The notes under the pieces are model-generated. The model did no database searches. It worked only from the letters and a program-made list of their open reading frames with translations, and had not been told where the DNA came from. A stretch of DNA of 64,000 nt from the NCBI GenBank assembly GCA_018660685.1, contig JABJJW010000023.1:124001-188000 (forward strand), read 5' to 3'. Both the position numbers and the translations under genes were made by a program. Origin of the DNA: Flavobacteriales bacterium. GTDB taxonomy: Bacteria > Bacteroidota > Bacteroidia > Flavobacteriales_G > Salibacteraceae. Each line of letters opens with the position of its first letter. The first letter of the stretch is position 1. Below, in pieces: positions 18,186-27,159 of the stretch.

Positions 18186-21161
18186 ATGAATAACCTACTG
18201 ACCTGTATACTGCTGCTAATCAGCGGGTCTCTGATCGCACAGGTTGAGGTTGAGGTTGATCAAGTAATACCCCTACCTGACAATATCAACTCAATCTACG
18301 AGGAGTCTGTGCCTATATATGACCCTGCGAATCATCGTCTGTACTTTACGCGTTCGCTTCACCCTGAAAACAAAGGAGGGAACTCATATGGTCAAGACAT
18401 ATGGTATAGTGATTACATTTCTGGTAGCTGGTCGAGCCCAACCAACGATCTAAAGCTTAATAACGCACTAAACAACTCTGTAATTGGTATTTCAACCGAA
18501 GGAGATAGACTATTTCTTCAAGGGACGTACATCAAGAAGATTGACCTACAAAAAGGATTCTCTTTTGCACCGCGTACTGAAGACGACTTTGCCAAGCCTT
18601 CAGTCATTGATATCCCAGGGTTAAACATCAAAACTGATTTTTATGGCGCCTTCGTTGTTCCGACTGAGGACATAATGATCATCTCGATGCAGTCGAAATA
18701 TTCGAAAGGCCTAGAAGATCTTTACGTCTCATTCTTCCAGGATGATAAGTGGACGAAGCCTCTTTGGCTAGGTGATAGCGTTAATTCCGAAGGGTTTGAG
18801 ATTACACCCCATCTGCTTCCAGATAACAAAACCATGTTGTTCGCATCGAACGGAATGGGTGGAGCTGGAGACGCTGATATATTTTATGCATATCGAAAGG
18901 ATGACTCGTGGACGAACTGGAGCCCCGCGAGGAATGCAGGAACTCCTCTAAATTCAGAAGCGTTTGATGCTGCTCCATTCGTTGCTGGAGAGATTATATA
19001 CTTTTCTTCGAACCGAAATGACAGTCTCAGCAATATTTACAGTGCAATAATAAATCACCGGTTTTATAAGATCGCAGATACGTTGCGTCTTTCTTTCGAA
19101 GGCATTGCTGGTAATCGCTTTTCTGACGTGAATGTCGAAGTATTCAAAGATGGTTCTTCACTCGGAATCTATAAGGCCAACTCCGAAGAAGTCATTGAAA
19201 TTCCTGGACTTAAAGAGAAAAACGAATATCAAATCGTGCCTCAGCATGATGAAATTGATGCCACTCTTCTCAACCCAATGGTCCTAAACCATGAAGGGCT
19301 ATACCTCGAAAAACTCGATTATAGTTCAGAGGGGCAAGCATCTGTTACTCCTCAGACCGAAGCAGAGAATAGAGCTCGCGAGACAATTGAGCTTCAACAG
19401 CAGCCTGCTGGCATGCATGGAATCCTAGAGGTAGATGGCGTAGGAGTAAAGAACACCATTCTCGCTTTGGTTGATGATGATGGAAAGGTTTACCACTATG
19501 CCGAAACGGATGATAAAGGAGGGTTTAAATTTCCCGAAACCGATGATAGCCTAAACCTTCACATGAAGCTTATTACAACGTTAGAGTATGTAAAGAAGAA
19601 TGCGGAGATATACTACACGGACGCGAACGGAGTGCGCCTGTTTAAGACGACCGTGAAGGAGAATGGAGAATTCGATTACCAGAAACTTGAGGCTAGGCAA
19701 ATGGCTCAACTCAAACTGCTGGAGGAAGAAGGTGAGGATGCCCAGCTAATTAATGAAGGGGTGTTCAAGTTTGAAAACCTGCCACAGCAGGGCGTAAAAC
19801 TCTTCCTCTACGATGAAAATAACAACGTTATCGAAGAAGTGGTCACCGACGAATCAGGTAAGTTTAAGTTTAGCAAGCTTGATCCCGATATGAATTATAA
19901 TATTCAGTTGGCTGATCCAAATTCAGCATACGCAGATGGATCCCTTGCATTGTACAGCAGTAAAGGATCTGAAGTAGGTGTGATGGACAAGATGTCCGCC
20001 GGTGGATTTCAGTATCAGGCAATCACACCTGACATCAAAAAGAACTTGGACCGCTTGAGCGAAGTAGATCAAGGGTCGATCATCACTCCTCATTTTGTAT
20101 TCACTATTGGTCTCTTCAAGTATAAAAGCCTGCCTAAAGACGGTATTACATTGCGCCTATTGGACGAAAACAACAACGTTGCAGAGATTGTGCGCACAGA
20201 TGCCAACGGTCAATTCGTCTTCTCCATGCTTGAGGAAGCCGGTAACTATAAAATCGAAGTAGAAGAATTTGAAGGCAGTGACATGCTTGAAAGTCAGCTC
20301 TACTTTGTTGACAAGGAAGGAAACGTTCGAACAGCTAAACTTGGCGACGACCGATTGTACACCTTTGACAAACTCGATGGTGACTACTACTTCTCCATGT
20401 CACAAATCTCCGAGGACGAAGCCAAGCTTCTCTACGAAAAGAGTTTTAGAGATGTCCAAGGTGCATTCACGTTCAATGATCTCCCTCAGGAAGGTGTAGA
20501 ACTATATCTGTTGGATGAAAACGGAAAGGTCATTGAAACAACGTACACGGATGCTGACGGAAATTTTGTTTTCTCTCGACTGGCGACTGAGTCCAATTAT
20601 CTGGTTCGCCTTTCTGAAGATGTTCTCAAGGCTGGTTCCCAGCTTATTGTATTAGACGAAAATGGAGAAGAGCTTGTTCAGGAAGGAGAAGACGGTGAAT
20701 TTGCATTTCGCACATTACCAAAATCTCAAGCTAGGCTTGCCGGAGTTTCTTCTGGGGACAACCTAAGTCTTGACTTCTCGAAATTCCTTTCGAATGACAA
20801 AGGATCCAAGGCCCTTGAAGACAGCAAGAATGATGTCAAGCTTAGCACGATTTACTTCAACTTCAACAGTGTACGATTAAGCAATAACGATCGATACAAG
20901 CTTAATCACCGAGTGGTTATGAAGGCCAAACAAACTGCTCAGCCAATCCTCGTGGTTGGATATTCTTGTGATCTCGGGTCTGATGAAGCCAGCGTTCAAG
21001 TCGCAGAATTGAGAGCAACACAGATCAAGAAGTATCTAATGAATTGTGGGGTATCTGAAGAACAAATTGAGCTACATGGCATCGGCGCCAAGGGTGAGGG
21101 CATGACAAATACCGAGCGAATCGAAAGCCGTAGGGTTGAGATTTACCACCTCGCCCCCTGA
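18186..21161 (+). CDS. OmpA-family protein with PD40-like propeller and repeated Cna-B/SdrD-like domains
   Basis: This 991-residue protein has a signal peptide (ending SLIAQ) and a PD40/WD40-like region (about residues 25-310) with motifs such as LYFTRS and IYFSSNRND. At least three related beta-sandwich modules follow, each with a core like LPQxGVxLYLLDENxxV and TDxxGxFxFSxL. The C-terminal OmpA domain (about 885-991) holds YFNFNSVRLS and ends ERIESRRVEIY, so it should bind peptidoglycan. The layout resembles the T9SS protein PorE, but with longer repeat modules and no evident TPR. As third gene after the adhesin and SprF-like genes, it may anchor that surface assembly to the cell wall. Confidence 0.88.
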   Translation: MNNLLTCILLLISGSLIAQVEVEVDQVIPLPDNINSIYEESVPIYDPANHRLYFTRSLHPENKGGNSYGQDIWYSDYISGSWSSPTNDLKLNNALNNSVIGISTEGDRLFLQGTYIKKIDLQKGFSFAPRTEDDFAKPSVIDIPGLNIKTDFYGAFVVPTEDIMIISMQSKYSKGLEDLYVSFFQDDKWTKPLWLGDSVNSEGFEITPHLLPDNKTMLFASNGMGGAGDADIFYAYRKDDSWTNWSPARNAGTPLNSEAFDAAPFVAGEIIYFSSNRNDSLSNIYSAIINHRFYKIADTLRLSFEGIAGNRFSDVNVEVFKDGSSLGIYKANSEEVIEIPGLKEKNEYQIVPQHDEIDATLLNPMVLNHEGLYLEKLDYSSEGQASVTPQTEAENRARETIELQQQPAGMHGILEVDGVGVKNTILALVDDDGKVYHYAETDDKGGFKFPETDDSLNLHMKLITTLEYVKKNAEIYYTDANGVRLFKTTVKENGEFDYQKLEARQMAQLKLLEEEGEDAQLINEGVFKFENLPQQGVKLFLYDENNNVIEEVVTDESGKFKFSKLDPDMNYNIQLADPNSAYADGSLALYSSKGSEVGVMDKMSAGGFQYQAITPDIKKNLDRLSEVDQGSIITPHFVFTIGLFKYKSLPKDGITLRLLDENNNVAEIVRTDANGQFVFSMLEEAGNYKIEVEEFEGSDMLESQLYFVDKEGNVRTAKLGDDRLYTFDKLDGDYYFSMSQISEDEAKLLYEKSFRDVQGAFTFNDLPQEGVELYLLDENGKVIETTYTDADGNFVFSRLATESNYLVRLSEDVLKAGSQLIVLDENGEELVQEGEDGEFAFRTLPKSQARLAGVSSGDNLSLDFSKFLSNDKGSKALEDSKNDVKLSTIYFNFNSVRLSNNDRYKLNHRVVMKAKQTAQPILVVGYSCDLGSDEASVQVAELRATQIKKYLMNCGVSEEQIELHGIGAKGEGMTNTERIESRRVEIYHLAP

Positions 21162-21208
21162 CATTTCCATGACATAATTTTTACGCGTCAGAAGACCTTT
21201 GCAACTGC

Positions 21209-22456
21209 GTGAATCAGTTCAAAGTAATAGCCCTGACACACCGCTCTCTCGGTCTAGAACTTGTTGGAAAGTTTCACATCGAAGCGGAACTGCAAAAGGC
21301 AAGACTAAATCCAATAGTCAAGCATTTTGAAATGCGAGAGTTCATGTTCCTGTCAACATGTAACCGCGTTGAGTTCTTTTTCCGAACACCTCAAACTCTC
21401 AACGACGAATTCCTCACCAACCTCTTCAAGCGACTCTATCCTTCACTTGAGGAGCACGAATCCAGCTTAGCCATCGAAAAGAATCGGCTCTACTACGGAT
21501 CGGATGCTGTGCGTCACTTATTCCATGTGGCTAGCTCGCTTGATTCTTTAGTCGTGGGCGAACGTGAAATCATCACCCAGGTCAGAAATGCCTTTGAGCT
21601 CGCGCAGAAAAATGGCTTTACAAAAGACTTCATCCGACTTGCAGCAAATAAGGCGCTCGAAACTGCGAAGCAGGTATATACCGAGACCGAAATAGCAACA
21701 AAGCCGATCTCCGTTGTTAATCTGGCTTATCGCAAACTGATTGATGAAGTGGAGCTTGATGGTAAGAACATTGTTTACGTCGGCGCAGGTCAAACGATCG
21801 AGGCGATTGCGGGAAACCTGAAAAAGCACAATTTTGGTTCAGTCAAAGTATTCAACAGAACAAGGGCCAGGGCAGAGAAACTGGCAGGCCTTCTTGATGG
21901 CGAAGGATTCGCGCTCACTGAGCTGACTTCCAAGGTCAATGACTTTGATGTCCTGATCACCTGTACTGGAGCGGAAACCTCGATTGTAGATAAAGACACG
22001 TACAGTCAATTAGTTAATGGAGGCGTGTCCAAAAAGACGGTGATTGACTTGGCTGTACCGAACGACATTGATGGGTCGGTGTTAACCCATTTCAACCTTG
22101 ATTATACCTCGATTGAAGACCTCAAGGGACAAGCGAAAGAGAATTTGAAGTTCAGAGAAAAAGAAATTTTTCATTGTGAAGCACTTGTCGAAGAGCGACT
22201 GGAAGAATTTGAGGAATCCTTCAGAACACGCAAATTGGAAATCGCGATGAACGAAATTCCTTTGCTAATGAAGAACATTAAGAGTCAGGCAATTGGGAAA
22301 ACCTTCGCCAAGGAAATCGAATCCCTTGATCCCGAGAGTCGAGAAACACTCGAGAAAATCGTTGACTATCTAGAGAAGAAGTATATCTCATTGCCAATGA
22401 AAATGGCAAAACAAGTAGTACTCGATCAAGATCTAAAAGACCCGATAATTGAGTAA
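21209..22456 (+). CDS. hemA: Glutamyl-tRNA reductase
   Basis: This 415-residue enzyme reduces glutamyl-tRNA to glutamate-1-semialdehyde, the first committed step of C5-pathway tetrapyrrole synthesis. The catalytic cysteine is C51 in LSTCNRVEFF. The region RHLFHVASSLDSLVVGERE is the family signature, and an NADPH-binding domain follows with YVGAGQTIEAIA. A helical dimerisation domain closes the protein. Translation starts at a GTG at 21209; no in-frame ATG gives the conserved N-terminus. The stop overlaps the start of the fused hemC-hemD gene by eight bases, so the two are translationally coupled. Confidence 0.96.
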   Translation: MNQFKVIALTHRSLGLELVGKFHIEAELQKARLNPIVKHFEMREFMFLSTCNRVEFFFRTPQTLNDEFLTNLFKRLYPSLEEHESSLAIEKNRLYYGSDAVRHLFHVASSLDSLVVGEREIITQVRNAFELAQKNGFTKDFIRLAANKALETAKQVYTETEIATKPISVVNLAYRKLIDEVELDGKNIVYVGAGQTIEAIAGNLKKHNFGSVKVFNRTRARAEKLAGLLDGEGFALTELTSKVNDFDVLITCTGAETSIVDKDTYSQLVNGGVSKKTVIDLAVPNDIDGSVLTHFNLDYTSIEDLKGQAKENLKFREKEIFHCEALVEERLEEFEESFRTRKLEIAMNEIPLLMKNIKSQAIGKTFAKEIESLDPESRETLEKIVDYLEKKYISLPMKMAKQVVLDQDLKDPIIE

Positions 22457-24002
22457 TAGAGTAATCCGAATTGGCAGCAGGGGAAGCGACCTTGCTCTCT
22501 GGCAAGCTAACTTCTTTATGGGTGAACTTGATGCAATAGGAGTCTCCTCGGAACTCATCATCATTACCACCAAGGGGGACAAGATTCAAAATCTGAGCTT
22601 TGATAAAATTGAAGGGAAGGGCTTTTTCACAAAAGAGATCGAAGACCATTTGCTCGATGACAAAATTGACATTGCCATCCATTCGCACAAGGACCTTGAA
22701 ACCGAATCCCCGCCCGGCCTATCGATTTCTGGCGTGTCATACAGAGAAGACCCTGCTGAGTTACTCTTGATCAGAAAGGAGAGCGTCGATCGTACTTTAG
22801 ACCTTGAATTCAAGAAAGGCGCCGTGGTGGGCACGTCGTCCGCTCGACGGAAAGCACAAATCAACAGCCTTCGTCCGGACATTACATTGAAAGATATTCG
22901 AGGAAATGTACCAACAAGAATTAAAAAGCTACGTGATGGTCAATTTGATGCAATCATGCTTGCTAAAGCTGGTGTAAACAGGCTCAATCTTGATGTTTCG
23001 GACCTATACGCCGTACGAGTTGACGAACGAAAATTTATTCCCGCTCCCGCACAGGGTGTTCTCGCATACCAGTGTCGGGAAGATGATTCTGAAATGCATT
23101 CAATTATTACCCAGATGGCAGATGAAGGGATGGCGCACCTTGTAAAAATTGAGCGAGCCATCTTGAACAAATTTGGAGGTGGTTGTCATAAGCCTATCGG
23201 TGCATATGCTCATCCAGCTGAAGGTGGTTACAAAGTCCGAGTCACCTACGCCCAAGATTGGGAAGACACACCCCGCCGTGTGAGCTTTGTCGCCAAGGAT
23301 AGTGAAGAGGCGAGAATTAAATTCGAGGCGCTTCAAAACAAGAGTCTTCCAACATCGGTATTCATAAGTCGCGATCTAAGCGATGAATCTTTCCTTAAGC
23401 GGCAGTGCCAATTGACGGGAGTCAGGTTAGAAGATCAACCACTGATCAAAGTCAAATCGTTGGAATTTGAACTCCCTGAGAGTTTTGATTGTGTCTTTTT
23501 TTCATCGAGAAATTCCGTGCGTGAATTCTTCCGACAATCGCCCATTTCCGTTTCGAGTGGTGTTACCATGGCTGCGTTCGGCGAGTCCACGGCCAAAGAG
23601 CTATCTCATTTCGTTAATGAAATTGCATTCATCGGTAGTGGGAGTGACTCAGCACTGGTTGCTCAGAATTTCAAGGAGTTTCTCGGAAATCGATCAGTCC
23701 TCTTTCCTATTTCTGAGCAGTCCCTGAGAACCATACAATCTTCATTAGACCTTGCTCAGGTCAAGGAAGTAATTTGTTATTCTACGACCGCTGAGCTCAG
23801 TAAGATTGAGCCCGTCGATTGTTATGTATTCACTAGTCCTAGTAATGTGGAGTCATTTTTTACAGCTGGAAACTCCATCGGAAAAAGCAAAGTCATTGCA
23901 ATTGGACCGAGCACCGAAAAAGCTCTTAAGAAACATAACATAGACTCTTTGTCCGCGAATATTCCTGACGAGACCGAGCTTTGGACTTTGATCGCGTCCT
24001 AG
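22449..24002 (+). CDS. hemCD: Fused hydroxymethylbilane synthase / uroporphyrinogen-III synthase
   Basis: This 517-residue protein carries two consecutive enzymes of heme synthesis. Residues about 3-300 are HemC, with the catalytic aspartate D82 in KDLETE, VGTSSARRKAQ at 127-137, and the dipyrromethane-cofactor cysteine C246 in GGGCHKP. Residues about 305-517 fit HemD: a two-lobed, poorly conserved fold with FFSSRNSVREFF, TMAAFGESTAKEL, and the later matching CYVFTSPSNVESFF and VIAIGPSTEKAL. Translation begins at a TTG (22449) inside the end of hemA. Fusing the two steps would pass unstable hydroxymethylbilane directly to its cyclase. The HemD half is assigned by motif pattern, so it is slightly less sure than the HemC half. 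Confidence 0.93.
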   Translation: MSNRVIRIGSRGSDLALWQANFFMGELDAIGVSSELIIITTKGDKIQNLSFDKIEGKGFFTKEIEDHLLDDKIDIAIHSHKDLETESPPGLSISGVSYREDPAELLLIRKESVDRTLDLEFKKGAVVGTSSARRKAQINSLRPDITLKDIRGNVPTRIKKLRDGQFDAIMLAKAGVNRLNLDVSDLYAVRVDERKFIPAPAQGVLAYQCREDDSEMHSIITQMADEGMAHLVKIERAILNKFGGGCHKPIGAYAHPAEGGYKVRVTYAQDWEDTPRRVSFVAKDSEEARIKFEALQNKSLPTSVFISRDLSDESFLKRQCQLTGVRLEDQPLIKVKSLEFELPESFDCVFFSSRNSVREFFRQSPISVSSGVTMAAFGESTAKELSHFVNEIAFIGSGSDSALVAQNFKEFLGNRSVLFPISEQSLRTIQSSLDLAQVKEVICYSTTAELSKIEPVDCYVFTSPSNVESFFTAGNSIGKSKVIAIGPSTEKALKKHNIDSLSANIPDETELWTLIAS

Positions 24003-24069
24003 AATTCCAGACTTTTGATACAAACCAGTTGCGCCTTAACTGCGTACTGTTCATAGCAAACCAACACCA

Positions 24070-27000
24070 ATGAGACTTACTATACTCGCCTTTATCGCAA
24101 TTTCAGTCCTTCCTCTCTCTTCTTCAGCTCAGCTAACAACCTCGGTCACTTACCAAGATGAATCATGTTACGGCGCTGCTGATGGGGCTTTCACCGTAGA
24201 GGCAATCCTTGGATGCTTCCCTCCCATTATCATGGTTCTAGACTCAGATACAAGTGTGTTTGGTTCTTTGATTAGCAATGGATACGACTTCATTCATCAA
24301 GGTGAAAGTCAGGACACGACCGAAGCCAACGCAATTTGGGGAGGAAACTCAAGCATCGGAGAGGTCTATGTGACAGGCGGCTATTATCGCGACTCCATAA
24401 GCTTTGGTTCAACAACCTTGACATCGGCGGGCGGCCGGGACGGCTTTTTGGTCTGTCATAACGCCCTCACAAACGACCCGCTGTGGGCCGTGTCGATCGG
24501 AGGAGTTGGTTTTGATGGGCTTCTCGATGTAACAGTGTCGAACAACACGGTCTACGCTGTTGGGTTTTTCTCAGATTCGATGGCTGTACAAAGCTCTTCT
24601 ATCTCTAGCAACGGTTCACTCGATAGTTATATCGCTAAGCTTGATTTGGCCACTGGTTTGGTGGATACACTCGTCACCATTGGTAGCGCTTCTCCGGACT
24701 TTGCAAACTCCATCAAAATTGAAGGCAACGAAGTTTATGTGGGTGGAGGTTACCTCAGTTCAATCACGCTAGCAAGCACAACACTTCCTTCATCTGGCCT
24801 CAGCGACCTTTATGTGGTAAACATGGATACCAATTTCTCTCAGGACTGGGCGGAAAGCGCCGGTGGAGTTGGCAATGACGTCCTCAGTGATCTTACAATT
24901 TCGGATGGCAAAACATATCTGACCGGTGCCTTCAGAAACACCGCGTCGTTTGGATCAACCAGCCTTGCTTCTACTGGACAAAGCGACGTCTTCGTCGCCT
25001 CATTATCTTCCACAGGAAACTGGTTGTGGGCAATTGATGGTGGTGGTGGTGGTGCCTCTGCTTATGATCAAGGATTTGGAATTGACGCAACACCTACAGG
25101 AGACACGCTTTATGTCGGAGGCTACTATTTGAATAGCCTTGACTTTGGCAACGCAAGTGTTTCAAGCAATGGTGGTTATGATGGTTTCATTCTTAAAGTA
25201 GACACAAGTGGAACAGATCACGGCATCATGACCATCGGTGGTCTTGCAACGGATGCGGTTTATGACTTAGATGTCATTTCTGACGAGCTTATTTCGTTTG
25301 CAGGGCAAATGGAAGGAAACGTCATTTATGGTGACAGCACCTACGCGAGCAACGGTGGTCTCGATGCATTCATGGGAAAGCTCACAAGTTCATTTGATGA
25401 AGTATGGGCAAAAAATCTTGGCGGGTCAAATCAAGACTCTTACAACACAATCGATAGGGGTTCGAGTGATCGCCTTTATTCTGCAGGATTCTTCATGGCG
25501 GATGCTTCTGCATATCAAAGCGGCCTCATCTCCGCTGGTGCGCGAGATGTAATGATTACCAATGGCTCGTTCTTCGGTATGGCCGATACTTCAATCACAA
25601 TGACCGGCCTGTCAGCTGGTGAGTACTACATCTATCTAGCCGATGGTGCTGGGAACACGGAAATTGACACCATAACCATCTCTTCTCCTGATTCACTCTC
25701 CTTGAGTGGAGTAGTAACCAATGCTTCTTCTGGAGCTGCGAATGACGGCTCAATAGACCTCACCGTTACTGGTGGTACGCCTGGCTATTCCTACATATGG
25801 AGTATTGGCGCAATAACACAAGACATCATGAACCTGACTTCCGGGACCTACTGTGTGACAGTTACGGACAGCAACGGTTGCATGGACTCAACATGCTTCT
25901 TCGTTGATACGACTGGCGGAAGCAATCCATTCATGGTTACGTCCATGTTCATGAACATTTCATGCTTTGGCGATTCGAATGGGTCGATCAATCTCACTGT
26001 CTCTGGAGGCATTATGCCTTATAGCTTCAGCTGGAGCAATGGTGCCGGAACTGAAGATCTTACAGGTCTTGGCGCCGGCACGTATACCGTCACCGTAACT
26101 GACAGCGATACTTCTCAATTCATTGATAGCTTTAATATTACGGAGCCGGCTGAAATTGTCTTGAGCTCGAACATCACTTCTCCTTCTTCCGGAACAGCGA
26201 CTGATGGCGCAATTGACCTTACCGTCAGTGGCGGTGTTATGCCCTACTCGTTTAACTGGAGTAATGGACCAACATCTGAAGACCTAACCGGAATCGGCAT
26301 CGGAAATTATAGCGTTACTGTGACCGATTCTTCAGGCTGCGTCGTAACTGCAACCTTTGCAGTAGATACGTTGGCCGCCTTGTCGTTGGTTCTTGCAGCA
26401 AGTGACGTGACATGCATCAACACAATAAATGGTGCAATTGATTTAACTGTTATCGGTGGCGCGGCTCCATTCACGTTTGCCTGGAGCAACGGTGCTACAA
26501 CCGAAGACATCTCTGGTTTAACTCCAGGAGCTTATTCTGTAACGGTCACAGATAGTACTGGACAAATTGCTACAGGAACCGACTCTGTCGGATCAAACCC
26601 AATTCACCCCGACCCAACAGTCGGGCCGATAACAGGCCCTGGCTCGGTTCAAGCGTGGACCAACTATAACTACAGCGTGCCGAGCACAAACGGATCCGCG
26701 TTTACTTGGACTGCTACAGGAGGAAGCGTCATTAGCACAGCGAGTAATGCTGCTGTAATCCAGTGGAATGCCGGCCCGAGTGGTCTCATTACCGTGGGTG
26801 AAACAGACGCGAATGGATGCGCTGCTGTAGACACTTTGGGCGTGATCATTTTGTTCGTTGGTACTGAAAATGTCTCTGAGAATGCAGTGGTCATTTTTCC
26901 TATCCCAGTTGTCGATGTACTGAACATCCAAGTGCCACAAATTGTACAAGGCGCATCCCTTGAAATTTCAAACATGATTGGCCAAAGCGTACACACCTCA

Positions 27001-27114
27001 GTATTGAACAATGCCTCGAATCAGGTTCAACTTGGAGGTCTACAGACTGGAACGTACCTCATCCTTATGACCAAAGAGGATATCCAGTTGTCTACGAAAA
27101 TTGTGGTAAAATAA
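24070..27114 (+). CDS. Secreted SBBP/SprB-repeat protein with type A T9SS sorting domain
   Basis: This 1014-residue exported protein has a signal peptide ending SSSAQ. The N-terminal half (about residues 90-500) is a series of roughly 50-residue beta-propeller-like repeats, recognisable by recurring SFGSTTLTSAGGRDGFL and YVGGGYL-type motifs. From about 545 there are four SprB-type repeats, each with DGSIDLTVTGGTPGYSYxW, then SNGAxTED and GxYxVTVTDSxGC. The C-terminus after a PKD-like segment (VVIFPIPVVDVLNIQV to KIVVK) is a type A sorting domain for surface delivery by T9SS. Its role is unknown; related proteins act in adhesion or gliding. It converges on the next T9SS cargo gene across a shared hairpin. 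Confidence 0.9.
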   Translation: MRLTILAFIAISVLPLSSSAQLTTSVTYQDESCYGAADGAFTVEAILGCFPPIIMVLDSDTSVFGSLISNGYDFIHQGESQDTTEANAIWGGNSSIGEVYVTGGYYRDSISFGSTTLTSAGGRDGFLVCHNALTNDPLWAVSIGGVGFDGLLDVTVSNNTVYAVGFFSDSMAVQSSSISSNGSLDSYIAKLDLATGLVDTLVTIGSASPDFANSIKIEGNEVYVGGGYLSSITLASTTLPSSGLSDLYVVNMDTNFSQDWAESAGGVGNDVLSDLTISDGKTYLTGAFRNTASFGSTSLASTGQSDVFVASLSSTGNWLWAIDGGGGGASAYDQGFGIDATPTGDTLYVGGYYLNSLDFGNASVSSNGGYDGFILKVDTSGTDHGIMTIGGLATDAVYDLDVISDELISFAGQMEGNVIYGDSTYASNGGLDAFMGKLTSSFDEVWAKNLGGSNQDSYNTIDRGSSDRLYSAGFFMADASAYQSGLISAGARDVMITNGSFFGMADTSITMTGLSAGEYYIYLADGAGNTEIDTITISSPDSLSLSGVVTNASSGAANDGSIDLTVTGGTPGYSYIWSIGAITQDIMNLTSGTYCVTVTDSNGCMDSTCFFVDTTGGSNPFMVTSMFMNISCFGDSNGSINLTVSGGIMPYSFSWSNGAGTEDLTGLGAGTYTVTVTDSDTSQFIDSFNITEPAEIVLSSNITSPSSGTATDGAIDLTVSGGVMPYSFNWSNGPTSEDLTGIGIGNYSVTVTDSSGCVVTATFAVDTLAALSLVLAASDVTCINTINGAIDLTVIGGAAPFTFAWSNGATTEDISGLTPGAYSVTVTDSTGQIATGTDSVGSNPIHPDPTVGPITGPGSVQAWTNYNYSVPSTNGSAFTWTATGGSVISTASNAAVIQWNAGPSGLITVGETDANGCAAVDTLGVIILFVGTENVSENAVVIFPIPVVDVLNIQVPQIVQGASLEISNMIGQSVHTSVLNNASNQVQLGGLQTGTYLILMTKEDIQLSTKIVVK

Positions 27115-27115
27115 A

Positions 27116-27137
27116 AAGGGCCGCAAATGCAGCCCTT
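27116..27137. terminator. Bidirectional hairpin between two convergent genes
   Basis: The arms AAGGGC (27116-27121) and GCCCTT (27132-27137) form a stem. On the plus strand it is followed by a weak T-containing stretch (CATTATTG), and on the minus strand by the run of five to six T residues opposite 27113-27117. It fits the ends of both flanking genes and works best for the minus-strand gene. Confidence 0.7.
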
Positions 27138-27159
27138 CATTATTGTTATTTCAAGTCTC

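Noticed and set aside
18240-18262. Three tandem GAGGTT hexamers at the start of the OmpA-family gene
   Set aside because: Only three copies, coding for EVEVEV; too short to claim as a variable repeat.
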